The translations under genes were made by a program, and so were the position numbers. A stretch of DNA of 64,000 bases from Mixta intestinalis (lineage in GTDB: Bacteria > Pseudomonadota > Gammaproteobacteria > Enterobacterales > Enterobacteriaceae). Location of the stretch: contig NZ_CP028271.1 of assembly GCF_009914055.1 (NCBI RefSeq), forward strand, positions 3,100,001 through 3,164,000, read 5' to 3'. Below the pieces are notes generated by a model. That model had not been told where the DNA came from. It made no database searches and was given only the letters and a program-made list of their open reading frames with translations. Numbering within the stretch: position 1 is the stretch's first letter; each line of letters opens with the position of its first letter. Below, one piece after another: positions 1 through 6,851 of the stretch.

Positions 1-754
1 TTCTGCCGCAGCACCGTTTAAAGCAGGGGGACGTAAAAACGATCCGGCCAGCTATGTTGAGGTGGAAAAAGGCGATCTGACCTTCCGCAACGCGGCCGAT
101 CTCTATCTCTATCCCAATACGCTGGTGGTTATGAAAGTAAAGGGTGAGCAGGTAAAAGAGTGGCTGGAGTGCTCTGCCGGACAGTTTAATCAAATCGATC
201 CGCAACAGCGACAGCCACAGCCGTTAATTAACTGGAACTATCGTACCTATAACTTTGATGTAATTGATGGCGTTAACTATCAGATCGATGTAACGCAGCC
301 CGCTCGCTATGACGAAGAATGTCAGCTAATCCATCCACAGGCATCACGCATCAGAGATTTAACCTGGCAAGGTAAGCCTGTTGATCCGCAGGCAACATTT
401 TTAATCGCCACCAATAACTACCGCGCCTGGGGCGGTAAATTCGCAGGTACTGGTGAAAAATATATAGCCTTTTCTTCACCCGATGAAAACCGCTCAATTG
501 TTGCAGCCTGGATTAACACACAAACGCAGACAGAGGGAGAAATTCATCCTGAGGCAGATAATAACTGGCGGCTGGCACCGATTCACAGCGAGATTCCACT
601 GGATATCCGTTTTGAAACCTCACCATCAGACAAAGCAGCGCAGTTTATTTCGCAACGTTCAGTTTATCCCGTGCATTATAAACAGCAGGACAATAACGGT
701 TTCGCCATTTACCAACTGGATTTACAAAATGGAAAAAACTCACCACAGGAATAA
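1..754 (+). CDS. cpdB: 2',3'-cyclic-nucleotide 2'-phosphodiesterase/3'-nucleotidase, 3' end (5' end outside window)
   Basis: This is the C-terminal third of the periplasmic enzyme that opens 2',3'-cyclic nucleotides and dephosphorylates 3'-nucleotides during nucleotide salvage. The frame is open from base 2 and runs off the left edge, so the GTG at 62 is an internal codon, not the start. About 250 residues remain. Blocks such as FRNAADLYLYPNTL, WLECSAGQFNQID and ATNNYRAWGGKF match the C-terminal 5'-nucleotidase domain of enterobacterial CpdB; the metallophosphatase domain lies outside the window. The gene converges on the first small peptide gene, with a hairpin terminator between them. Confidence 0.95.
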   Translation, partial: SAAAPFKAGGRKNDPASYVEVEKGDLTFRNAADLYLYPNTLVVMKVKGEQVKEWLECSAGQFNQIDPQQRQPQPLINWNYRTYNFDVIDGVNYQIDVTQPARYDEECQLIHPQASRIRDLTWQGKPVDPQATFLIATNNYRAWGGKFAGTGEKYIAFSSPDENRSIVAAWINTQTQTEGEIHPEADNNWRLAPIHSEIPLDIRFETSPSDKAAQFISQRSVYPVHYKQQDNNGFAIYQLDLQNGKNSPQE

Positions 755-771
755 GGGCTAATGACCAGAAT

Positions 772-801
772 AAAAAGCCAGCCTGAATGGCTGGCTTTTT
801 T
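772..801. terminator. Bidirectional rho-independent terminator between cpdB and peptide gene 1
   Basis: A 12-bp perfect stem (AAAAAGCCAGCC / GGCTGGCTTTTT) closes a 5-base loop. A-rich and T-rich flanks give a U-tract on either strand, so it can end cpdB from the left and the small peptide gene from the right. Confidence 0.85.
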
Positions 802-811
802 ACTGACGTAA

Positions 812-1102
812 TCAGGCCTCAGCCTGGCCTTTACGCTGTTTGATAACATCAATACTGTTGTTAACAATACCTACGATGCCCGCGCCCATTTCTGAAATAG
901 CGCCAAAAACATCAAGCTCAAGAATTCGGCCGATACCTGAAGCCAGCAGGCCAGCACTTTCTTCGGCGCTGCTCTGCAGCCCGCGGTCTTTAAGTGCATT
1001 ATCTACTATTGAACCAATGGCCACACCGATATTTTTAGCAAAATCGCTAATAATGCCAGCGCCAGATACATGGGCGATCTCGGTACTTGTTAATTCTTTC
1101 AT
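812..1102 (-). CDS. Double-glycine-leader small peptide, paralog 1 (microcin/bacteriocin-like)
   Basis: This encodes a 96-residue peptide. I chose the ATG at 1102 rather than the upstream start because AAGGGA lies just before it and the product then begins MKEL like its paralogs. The first 15 residues (MKELTSTEIAHVSGA) form a double-glycine-type leader, a GA variant. C39-peptidase ABC exporters cleave leaders of this kind, for example that of microcin V. The predicted 81-residue core is rich in small residues with glycine-zipper-like spacing (NIGVAIGSIVD, ASGIGRILEL). It has no cysteine and ends in a charged tail, KQRKGQAEA. The gene has its own terminator and no partner gene. A bacteriocin-like role is inferred from architecture; no function is shown by the sequence. 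Confidence 0.75.
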   Translation of the reverse strand: MKELTSTEIAHVSGAGIISDFAKNIGVAIGSIVDNALKDRGLQSSAEESAGLLASGIGRILELDVFGAISEMGAGIVGIVNNSIDVIKQRKGQAEA

Positions 1103-1787
1103 ATTATTCCCTTCATCATTTAATTTAATTATCACCCCAACAGAAGCTTCTATGGAGCGCTAATAATCATAAGCTTTGCAACTATCTGGGTAAAATGATT
1201 TACGATTAATGTGTAAATTAACGAGGAGTAAAAATAATAGAACGACCAGTGCGAAATAAACAAATTAAAATAGGTTGTAAAAGTGGAAGGAAGTTTATAT
1301 GTTACTTATTTTTAATCGACTCTACATCATGACACCGGGTGAGTCAAAAATATCTAATAACATTACTAAAAAATAATCTCTATTGAGCGTTATTTACTAT
1401 TGGATGATAAACCTGGTCAGCAAGCCATATTTACACATATCTATTTAAATAAAAGCCACCAAGACAACAATCAACCACAATAATAAACATACTTTATTCC
1501 CTATCCATGTAAAACAGATCGCGGCTAACTAATAATTCATTACAAGTGAAAGCATGCCTGAAATTATTATATATTAAAGAGCAACCAGAGAAATTAAACG
1601 GATTACCTTATTCAGCTCAATAGCCTATTATATAAGGAAAAGCCAGCTTTTGCTGGCTTTTGAAGACAATGGTTATCTGTATTAATTCCTATAGTTACTT
1701 GCAAAAAAATACAAATATCCATTTATGGTCTTGCTGCCTGTTACACAATTAAAACAGTGCCAAAGATTGTTTAAATAATTATTTTTA
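1103..1787. other. AT-rich intergenic region between peptide genes 1 and 2
   Basis: This 685-base stretch is visibly AT-rich. It holds the upstream region of peptide gene 1 and the terminator of peptide gene 2 at 1638-1661. A 25-codon plus-strand frame at 1299-1376 follows a GGAAG motif, but its product resembles nothing I know and I do not call it. No full gene is visible on either strand. Confidence 0.6.
1638..1661 (-). terminator. Terminator downstream of peptide gene 2
   Basis: A 10-bp perfect stem (AAAAGCCAGC / GCTGGCTTTT) encloses a 4-base loop. It lies about 125 bases downstream of the stop of the peptide gene at 1788-2075. Its arms resemble those of the terminator after peptide gene 1. 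Confidence 0.7.
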
Positions 1788-2075
1788 TTAATATCCGAAC
1801 AGCTGTTTCATTGCATTCAGGCCATTATCGATCAGGCTGATAACGCCCTGACCTAAATCGTCAATGCCGCCTATGATTTCCAGACCAACCAGTTTGCCAA
1901 CACCAGAGCCCAACAGGGTGCCAGTTTCGCTAATATTGGTTGCCACGCCGAGCCATGAAGTAACGGAATCAACAACGCCACCGATACCTGCTCCAAAGTT
2001 ACCCAGGAAACCTTCAAGGCCGAATAAAGAACCACCCGAAATCTGTTCTACTTCTTTTTCATTTAACTGACGCAT
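1788..2075 (-). CDS. Double-glycine-leader small peptide, paralog 2 (microcin/bacteriocin-like)
   Basis: This encodes a 95-residue peptide starting at an ATG preceded by AAGGGAATAATT, almost the same ribosome-binding segment as paralog 1. The leader is MRQLNEKEVEQISGG, a canonical double-glycine leader of exactly 15 residues, close to that of microcin V (MRTLTLNELDSVSGG). The 80-residue core starts SLFG and is the most glycine-rich of the set in its first third (GNFGAGIGGVVD). It then has LGSGVGKLVGLEIIGGI and a hydrophobic end, MKQLFGY. There is no cysteine. The gene appears monocistronic. The core aligns with the other four along its length, which supports common descent. Confidence 0.78.
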   Translation of the reverse strand: MRQLNEKEVEQISGGSLFGLEGFLGNFGAGIGGVVDSVTSWLGVATNISETGTLLGSGVGKLVGLEIIGGIDDLGQGVISLIDNGLNAMKQLFGY

Positions 2076-2635
2076 AATTATTCCCTTTTGTATGGTTAAT
2101 TTAATAATTCCTTATAATTAAGGCGAGAAAATAATAATAAAAACCAGGTTAATAAAGCAATCTGTTTCCAGGAATAATTTATAATTTAGTTATTAACTAG
2201 TAGTTAATAACTAAATTCCATATGCCTGACAAATAAACAAAAAACAATAGTAAAAAACACCACTCCCTATGCAAAACATTCCGGAGGTAACAATAGCCAG
2301 ATAGTAAATTACCTACAAAAAACCCAGACAAACCTGATTTTTTTGAATATTAATATTTTATTTTAGGCTACTTATGTGCTTTTTCAGTACCCGGATAAAC
2401 AGTGGACTGGCAACACAGCACAGACAAATTTCCCCTGCTGCTTTAACCAGATGATAAGGAGGGATCGCTTAACCTTATACCGCAACACTAAGCTCGAGCA
2501 TTATCTTCATTTTTATATAGATTAGTTTATTTCTGGCAATAATAGTAATCTTTCTGGTCGGCAGAGCGCTGTATATTACTATAAGAGTACTTTTTTCTTC
2601 TGTCCAAAGTAGTAAAAAGAACGATAAGAGGGCTT

Positions 2636-2725
2636 ATGATGAGAGATAATCAGAGAGCCATGCTTTTGGTAGGTCCGATAGTAGTAATACTATTTTATTG
2701 TTTTTCGATAGCGTATCAGCAATGA
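2636..2725 (+). CDS. Candidate 29-residue single-span membrane peptide
   Basis: The frame begins with two consecutive ATG codons (2636 and 2639) behind AAGAGGG, which suits the second ATG best (about 7 bases). The product has a short charged N-terminus (MMRDNQRA), one hydrophobic segment (MLLVGPIVVILFYCF), and ends SIAYQQ. That is the shape of a small inner-membrane protein. It is the only gene candidate on the plus strand among the peptide genes. A role as immunity protein is a guess from position and hydrophobicity alone. I do not recognise a family, and an ORF this short could occur by chance. Confidence 0.35.
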   Translation: MMRDNQRAMLLVGPIVVILFYCFSIAYQQ

Positions 2726-2805
2726 TCAACCTGTAGTTGTTATCGGAACAGTTGCTGGCAATGTAAGTAGTAATAAATTAATAAAGTGAGCAGAACAAGG
2801 TAATA

Positions 2806-2830
2806 GCCTGAAATTTTATCGATCTCAGGC
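2806..2830 (-). terminator. Weak hairpin downstream of peptide gene 3
   Basis: Arms GCCTGA and TCAGGC flank an AT-rich loop about 55 bases past the stop of peptide gene 3. The U-tract is poor. Terminators of peptide genes 4 and 5 use the same GCCTGA arm, which is why I list it. Confidence 0.35.
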
Positions 2831-2886
2831 CATTTTGATGTAACCATCAGAAAAGATAGCCACCTGTGTCTATGCCATAAGTCTGC

Positions 2887-3132
2887 TTAGCTAAACAGCT
2901 TTTCGCAGCCTTTACGCAAGCTCTCTACGCCGCCGGAGAAATTCAGTTCAAACAGTTGACCAATGCCCTGGCCGATGAGGGAAGCGGCTTCGCTGCTGTG
3001 ATTATTCTGTCCCAACAGACCAGTAATAGAATCATATATTCCGCCCCAAATGCCAGCTAAGGTACCGCCAATGGTAGCAAGTATGCCAGCGCCAGAAACC
3101 GCTGCGATTTCTTTTGAATTCAGTTCTTTCAT
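2887..3132 (-). CDS. Double-glycine-leader small peptide, paralog 3 (microcin/bacteriocin-like)
   Basis: This encodes an 81-residue peptide, the shortest of the five, starting at an ATG preceded by AGGGAAAGTAAA. The leader is MKELNSKEIAAVSGA (15 residues), followed by a 66-residue core. The core begins GILATIGGTLAGIWGG, a dense run of small residues spaced as in glycine zippers. It continues with the family block IGQGIGQLFELNFSGGV and ends KGCEKLFS, with a single cysteine near the C-terminus. It lies downstream (in transcription) of fklB but is about 360 bases from it, with the fklB terminator between, so it is probably transcribed separately. Confidence 0.77.
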   Translation of the reverse strand: MKELNSKEIAAVSGAGILATIGGTLAGIWGGIYDSITGLLGQNNHSSEAASLIGQGIGQLFELNFSGGVESLRKGCEKLFS

Positions 3133-3445
3133 TTTACTTTCCCTAATATTATAAAAATTCCGCTTTGCTTAATAAAAGCAATAAATATTAGCTTCCCAAT
3201 TAAATAATAGCAATAAAAAGAGAAAAATTGAGACAAGACTTAAATTAAAAAATAGCCACTATTTAATTAATATTAAAAACAATATTACTCACAAATATTG
3301 TTAGACTGATATTTTAGCACTCTCAATTGAGATAATGGTGCTTTCCTTTATAAATAACAGATGGGAAATATTGCTGCGTGCCAGGAAATAATTTTTTTGG
3401 GTATCACCTTTATTACATTAAAATCATAATTTACTGTTAGCGACA
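3133..3445. other. AT-rich intergenic region between peptide gene 3 and fklB
   Basis: This 313-base stretch holds the upstream and presumed promoter region of peptide gene 3. It consists largely of A/T runs. I see no gene and no convincing promoter boxes. Confidence 0.5.
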
Positions 3446-3470
3446 TAAAAAAGCGGGCATATTGCCCGCT
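3446..3470 (-). terminator. Terminator of fklB
   Basis: Read on the minus strand, an 8-bp stem AGCGGGCA / TGCCCGCT closes a 3-base loop and is followed by a run of six T. It lies 26 bases past the fklB stop codon. Confidence 0.85.
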
Positions 3471-3495
3471 CTTTAAACCTTGGTAAAACTCATCA

Positions 3496-4116
3496 TTAAA
3501 TGATGTCTAACAGCTCGACTTCAAATACCAGTGTGCTGAAAGGAGGAATAGAGGCACCTGCTCCGCGTTCACCATAGGCCAGATTATGAGGGATCGTCAG
3601 TTCCCATTTAGAGCCTACCGGCATCAGCGTCAGCGCTTCGATCCAACCGGCGATAACGCCGCTGACCGGGAATTCTGCTGGCTCGCCACGCGCGACAGAG
3701 CTATCAAATACCGTACCGTCAATCAGTTTACCGGTGTAATGAACGCGCACATGATCCTGGCGGGACGGAATCGGCCCCGTACCCTGATTAATGACGCGGA
3801 ACTGCAGGCCAGATTCCGTGCTGTTCACCCCTTCACGCTGGCCGTTTTCCTGCAAATAGGTCTGCCCTTCTGCCGCCATCGCCTGCTGGCGTTCACGACG
3901 AACAGCATCAGCACGCTCGTGGATTTCACGCAGCGCACGATGTACCACGTCAACCGGCACGGCTGGCGCATTCCCTTCCAGCGCATCACGCAGGCCTGCC
4001 AGCATCGCTTCAGGCAATAAACCCTGCAGACCAGAATCGAGTAGCTGCTGTCCTACCTGCAAACCGATACCGTAACTTGCCTGAGCTTCAAGAGTGTCAA
4101 AAGAAGGGGTTGTCAT
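3496..4116 (-). CDS. fklB: FKBP-type peptidyl-prolyl cis-trans isomerase FklB (FKBP22)
   Basis: This 206-residue protein has the same length as E. coli FklB and is near-identical in the conserved parts. The N-terminal dimerisation region (residues about 1-90, ASYGIGLQVGQQL and VVHRALREIHERADAVRR) is a long helical arm. The C-terminal FKBP domain (about 100-206) carries VRVHYTGKLIDGTVFDSS, GWIEALTLMPVG and LAYGERGAGASIPP, which line the isomerase pocket. It catalyses proline isomerisation during protein folding. AAGGATAAA precedes the ATG. In E. coli fklB neighbours ytfB; here two peptide genes lie between them and three more lie on the cpdB side. Confidence 0.97.
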   Translation of the reverse strand: MTTPSFDTLEAQASYGIGLQVGQQLLDSGLQGLLPEAMLAGLRDALEGNAPAVPVDVVHRALREIHERADAVRRERQQAMAAEGQTYLQENGQREGVNSTESGLQFRVINQGTGPIPSRQDHVRVHYTGKLIDGTVFDSSVARGEPAEFPVSGVIAGWIEALTLMPVGSKWELTIPHNLAYGERGAGASIPPFSTLVFEVELLDII

Positions 4117-4452
4117 ATTTTATCCTTTCATTAATACATCAGAGAGCAGGCAGCATAACAGTCTGCGCCACGGCGGTAAAATAGGCTTTCTTACGATGCG
4201 ATCGGGACGGCAGCCCACAGGGATAGCGCTGAAATTTATCATATCGTCAGAACATGACGTCTACGGTACATGATATCTGCCACGCTGGGAGCAAACCTTA
4301 TATGCTTGTGCAGGCTCTGCCAATAAAAGCACTGACGCAGTTTATCGTCACGATCGTGCAATAAAATAATAGAAGCCTGAACTATAAAATAGCTCAGGCC
4401 TATGTATGTTAGCAGAATGCTAATAATACACTACAAAGCAGGGCTTCCTGCC
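4117..4452. other. Intergenic region between fklB and peptide gene 4
   Basis: This 336-base stretch combines the fklB promoter region (roughly 4117-4300, GC content nearer the chromosomal average) with the terminator of peptide gene 4 at 4374-4400. No gene is visible. Confidence 0.5.
4374..4400 (-). terminator. Terminator of peptide gene 4
   Basis: On the minus strand GCCTGAGCTAT pairs with ATAGTTCAGGC, an 11-bp stem with one G-T pair and a 3-base loop. T-rich sequence follows it. Confidence 0.7.
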
Positions 4453-4716
4453 TCAGGCTGAAAAGCTTTTCAGCAGATCTTTCAGGCCTGCGGTGATCTG
4501 GTCAACGCCTTCAGATACTTTGAACTGGAACAGATTACCGATACCCCCGCCGATTTTAGAGGCGATATCTGCAAAAGTTGTATTTTGCTGACCTAGCATG
4601 GAAGCGATTGAATCAAGCATAGAACCCACGAAGCGCCCGACATCGGTACCTGTGTCACAGTCGATAAAGCATCCACCTGAAACTTCATTGATTTCTTTTA
4701 CGTTAAGTTCTTTCAT
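4453..4716 (-). CDS. Double-glycine-leader small peptide, paralog 4, with two cysteines
   Basis: This encodes an 87-residue peptide. I chose the ATG at 4716 because AAGG lies 8-10 bases upstream; a GTG three codons earlier overlaps that motif. The leader is MKELNVKEINEVSGG (15 residues). The 72-residue core begins CFIDCDTGTDVG. It alone in the family has two cysteines, at precursor positions 16 and 20. If cleavage follows the double glycine, Cys16 becomes the N-terminal residue, and an intramolecular disulfide is possible. The rest follows the family pattern: VGSMLDSIASMLG, then KIGGGIGNLFQFKVSEGV and the amphipathic end KDLLKSFSA. Confidence 0.77.
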   Translation of the reverse strand: MKELNVKEINEVSGGCFIDCDTGTDVGRFVGSMLDSIASMLGQQNTTFADIASKIGGGIGNLFQFKVSEGVDQITAGLKDLLKSFSA

Positions 4717-5214
4717 TACTTTCACCTTATAACTGATAGGATATATAAGCTCGTTTCTGATTAATTAGCCTTTATATAAGACAGTAATTAACCTGAGCGA
4801 TAACATCTGGACAGGCGTAATTTCGCTTAAATAATTGCCAGCAAAGTAACGAAAAGCAATTATTACCGGGCACTGACAATTTTAATCGTAATTGCCCCCG
4901 TCCAAAACAGAATAACACCTAAAGTAATAGGCGCAATGAAAATATTACGACAATTTATCATTCCAATGCGCAAATAGTATTTGCGCTTAAAATAGAGAAG
5001 GTTTACTTTATTTAGCGCAGCTGGAGAACGGTAAAGACCAAATAAAATATTATTACATTCCAAATATTATATACGGCTATCTGTTTTTTAGCGAAAGACT
5101 TACAATATAAAATTACTGATTTTCAGGTAAAGAAAAAGCCTGAGCTAATATCGTCGCTCAGGCTTTTCAATAATAAATTAAAAAGGCGATATCAAATGAT
5201 ATATTCTGTCGGTA
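4717..5214. other. AT-rich intergenic region between peptide genes 4 and 5
   Basis: This 498-base stretch holds the upstream region of peptide gene 4 and the terminator of peptide gene 5. A minus-strand frame at 4863-5063 (66 codons from a TTG, or 32 from an internal ATG) ends in a hydrophobic segment (IAPITLGVILFWTG). It has no ribosome-binding site at the TTG and only GGA directly before the ATG, so I leave it as a remark and do not call it a gene. Confidence 0.5.
5134..5167. terminator. Bidirectional terminator after peptide gene 5
   Basis: A 12-bp perfect stem (AAAAGCCTGAGC / GCTCAGGCTTTT) with a 10-base loop has A and T runs at its ends. It lies about 50 bases past the stop of peptide gene 5. 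Confidence 0.85.
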
Positions 5215-5487
5215 TTACGCCTTAGCGCCAAATCCGAAGCCTTTGAAGATATTGCTGATTCCCTGGCCGATGGCGTTGAAACCCTCAGCGAAACGAAGCT
5301 CGACCAGTTTACCAATGCCAGTACCTACCATAGCCAGATTGGTTTTGTAAGAGGTTTCCCTGTTACCATACTGCAGGATAAGCGCGTCAAGAATTTCACC
5401 AATGCTGGTGCCAACGTCATTACCGTAATCAGCAAACATACCAGCACCTGAAACTGCGGCGATCTCATGTGTATTCAGCTCTTTCAC
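5215..5487 (-). CDS. Double-glycine-leader small peptide, paralog 5 (microcin/bacteriocin-like)
   Basis: This encodes a 90-residue peptide starting at a GTG with a strong AAGGAG motif 7 bases upstream. The leader MKELNTHEIAAVSGA differs from that of paralog 3 at only two of 15 positions. The 75-residue core (GMFADYGNDVG...) keeps the family landmarks: VGTSIGEILDALI, VGTGIGKLVELRFAEGF, AIGQGI, and a glycine- and phenylalanine-rich end (FKGFGFGAKA). There is no cysteine. It is flanked by its own terminator and a long AT-rich upstream region. A secreted antibacterial or signalling role is inferred from the leader type. Confidence 0.77.
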   Translation of the reverse strand: MKELNTHEIAAVSGAGMFADYGNDVGTSIGEILDALILQYGNRETSYKTNLAMVGTGIGKLVELRFAEGFNAIGQGISNIFKGFGFGAKA

Positions 5488-6250
5488 TTTTATCTCCTTT
5501 TAATTAATGTAATAGCCCTTCCCGTTGCTAATTTATGCTATTATCCAAAGCAAAAAAAAATAATCCGAGAGCCAGGTAAAATGGGATAATCAGGTGTTAT
5601 CATTAACAAGAAAATAATACAACCTGGATTATTACAGCGTTTTTGATTATTTCAGTCATAATTAATTCCCGTCCAGGATAGCATACCACTGGATATTACG
5701 AGATCTATAAAAAAATTACGACAAATACCAAATCGCGTTATCCATATTGCTTTCCCAACTGAACCCTTCCAATTCATTTCCTTTTATTCACTAAAAAATT
5801 ACCAATAAAGAAATACTTTCCCGTTCAGTCGGCATTGCTTACCAGGTAATCCACCCCACAGATATAATACGCGGATAGCTATTGTTTATTTTTATACAAA
5901 ACTTAGTGATTAAAAAATTATATCATCAACAATAAATAATAAGTGATATCGAGAGTAAAGCATGCTAAGCATAGAGGAAACAGTAAGGTTTATCAGCCTG
6001 GCTAACCAGTGAGCAGCGTTGATACAAGGGAGCAGCAAAATAGTCAGGTGAGGTTTATCTTATGTTGGTTGCACGTCAACAGTTAATCATGCAGTGATAA
6101 AAAACTTATTCATCCGATGACTTTTTGTAGCGAAAAGGAAACAATAGCACTATCGCAACTTTCGTAATTCAGACAGGCACTTTACGTTTTTTTGCCCATA
6201 ATCTATCGTTGAAGCAACTGCACGCGACCGAGGTGCTGGAGGTAAATGTT
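5488..6250. other. AT-rich intergenic region upstream of peptide gene 5 and of ytfB
   Basis: This 763-base stretch separates the divergent peptide gene 5 and ytfB. I see several very short frames (for example 5652-5777 minus, 41 codons, and 5961-6011 plus, 16 codons). None has a well-spaced ribosome-binding site or a recognisable product. No promoter is clear enough to call. Confidence 0.5.
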
Positions 6251-6784
6251 ATGCATAAGGAATTCCATTCTGGCATCCGCTTATGGCTGGTAAATATCTG
6301 GCATCTGCCGGATCGTCTTAGCTGGATGAACCCGCTACCCCCAGCGCATCGGCGCGGTATTATTTTGGCACTGCTGGTTATGCTGCTGGCGTTTCTCTGG
6401 CCGACGCCGCGAGATAACGCCCCCGCGCCAGTCACCGAAAGCGGCAGCAAAGAAGTGCCGTTACAGGCGGAGATCTATGATAACGCACCGGCTCAGCAGC
6501 AGCAGCAGCAGCAGCAAGATAATAACCAGTGGCGAAGCTTTCAAATTGCCCAGGGCCAAACGCTGGCACAGCTATTTCGTGACAATAATTTGCCGGTCAA
6601 CGATGTGTTCGCCATGGCGGGTGTTGAGGGAGATGATAAGCCGTTAAGTAATCTGCACAGCGGACAGCAGGTAAGGATTCGGCTGGACAGCAAAGGTGTG
6701 GTTACCGGGTTAACCGTAGAAGGCGACAACGGCCCGGTACTTTTTACCCGTCAGCTGGATGGCTCATTTCTGCGGGCGCAGTAA
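6251..6784 (+). CDS. ytfB: OapA-family cell-envelope protein YtfB
   Basis: This 177-residue protein resembles E. coli YtfB, a membrane-anchored OapA-domain protein that binds glycans and localises to the division site. I chose the ATG at 6251 because GGAGG lies 8 bases upstream; an in-frame TTG at 6209 has no such site. The first 35 residues are cytoplasmic and basic, followed by one membrane span (IILALLVMLLAFLWP). A linker with eight consecutive glutamines leads to the periplasmic LysM-like OapA domain (from about residue 95: GQTLAQLFRDNNLPVNDVFAMAG, quoted in part as QTLAQLFRDNNLP). It is shorter than E. coli YtfB (about 212), mainly in the linker. Confidence 0.9.
   Translation: MHKEFHSGIRLWLVNIWHLPDRLSWMNPLPPAHRRGIILALLVMLLAFLWPTPRDNAPAPVTESGSKEVPLQAEIYDNAPAQQQQQQQQDNNQWRSFQIAQGQTLAQLFRDNNLPVNDVFAMAGVEGDDKPLSNLHSGQQVRIRLDSKGVVTGLTVEGDNGPVLFTRQLDGSFLRAQ
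6494..6517 (+). repeat. (CAG)7CAA triplet repeat in ytfB
   Basis: Seven uninterrupted CAG codons and one CAA encode eight glutamines in the linker between the membrane span and OapA domain. A pure triplet run can change length by slippage without breaking the frame. Confidence 0.9.
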
Positions 6785-6806
6785 TACGATGCGTAGCGAC
6801 ACAAAC

Positions 6807-6836
6807 AAAAACGCCAGCCCAAAGGCTGGCGTTTTT
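6807..6836. terminator. Bidirectional terminator between ytfB and rplI
   Basis: A 13-bp perfect stem (AAAAACGCCAGCC / GGCTGGCGTTTTT) with a 4-base loop lies between the convergent ends of ytfB and the ribosomal operon and can serve both. Confidence 0.9.
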
Positions 6837-6851
6837 ATATTACTGAATCAC

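Larger units (their letters stand above)
2076..2886. other. AT-rich intergenic region between peptide genes 2 and 3
   Basis: This 811-base stretch carries the upstream region of peptide gene 2, one plausible tiny plus-strand membrane-peptide gene at 2636-2725, and a weak hairpin at 2806-2830 downstream of peptide gene 3. An open frame at 2521-2649 encodes a hydrophobic stretch but has no ATG, GTG or TTG start. The composition is much lower in GC than the flanking housekeeping genes. Confidence 0.55.

Noticed and set aside
1299..1376. 25-codon plus-strand frame behind GGAAG
   Set aside because: Very short, no recognisable feature in the product, and no conservation can be judged from one sequence.
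2521..2649. Open hydrophobic frame ending across the ATGATG of the 29-codon candidate
   Set aside because: There is no ATG, GTG or TTG in the open part before the hydrophobic stretch, and a TAG lies directly upstream. It may be a remnant but cannot be called.
4863..5063. 66-codon minus-strand frame with a hydrophobic C-terminal segment, between peptide genes 4 and 5
   Set aside because: It starts at TTG without a ribosome-binding site and the internal ATG has only GGA directly before it. The sequence is AT-rich, where chance hydrophobic frames are common. Kept only as a remark.
5652..5777. 41-codon minus-strand frame upstream of peptide gene 5
   Set aside because: AAGG is only two bases from the ATG, too close to work, and the product does not resemble the peptide family.
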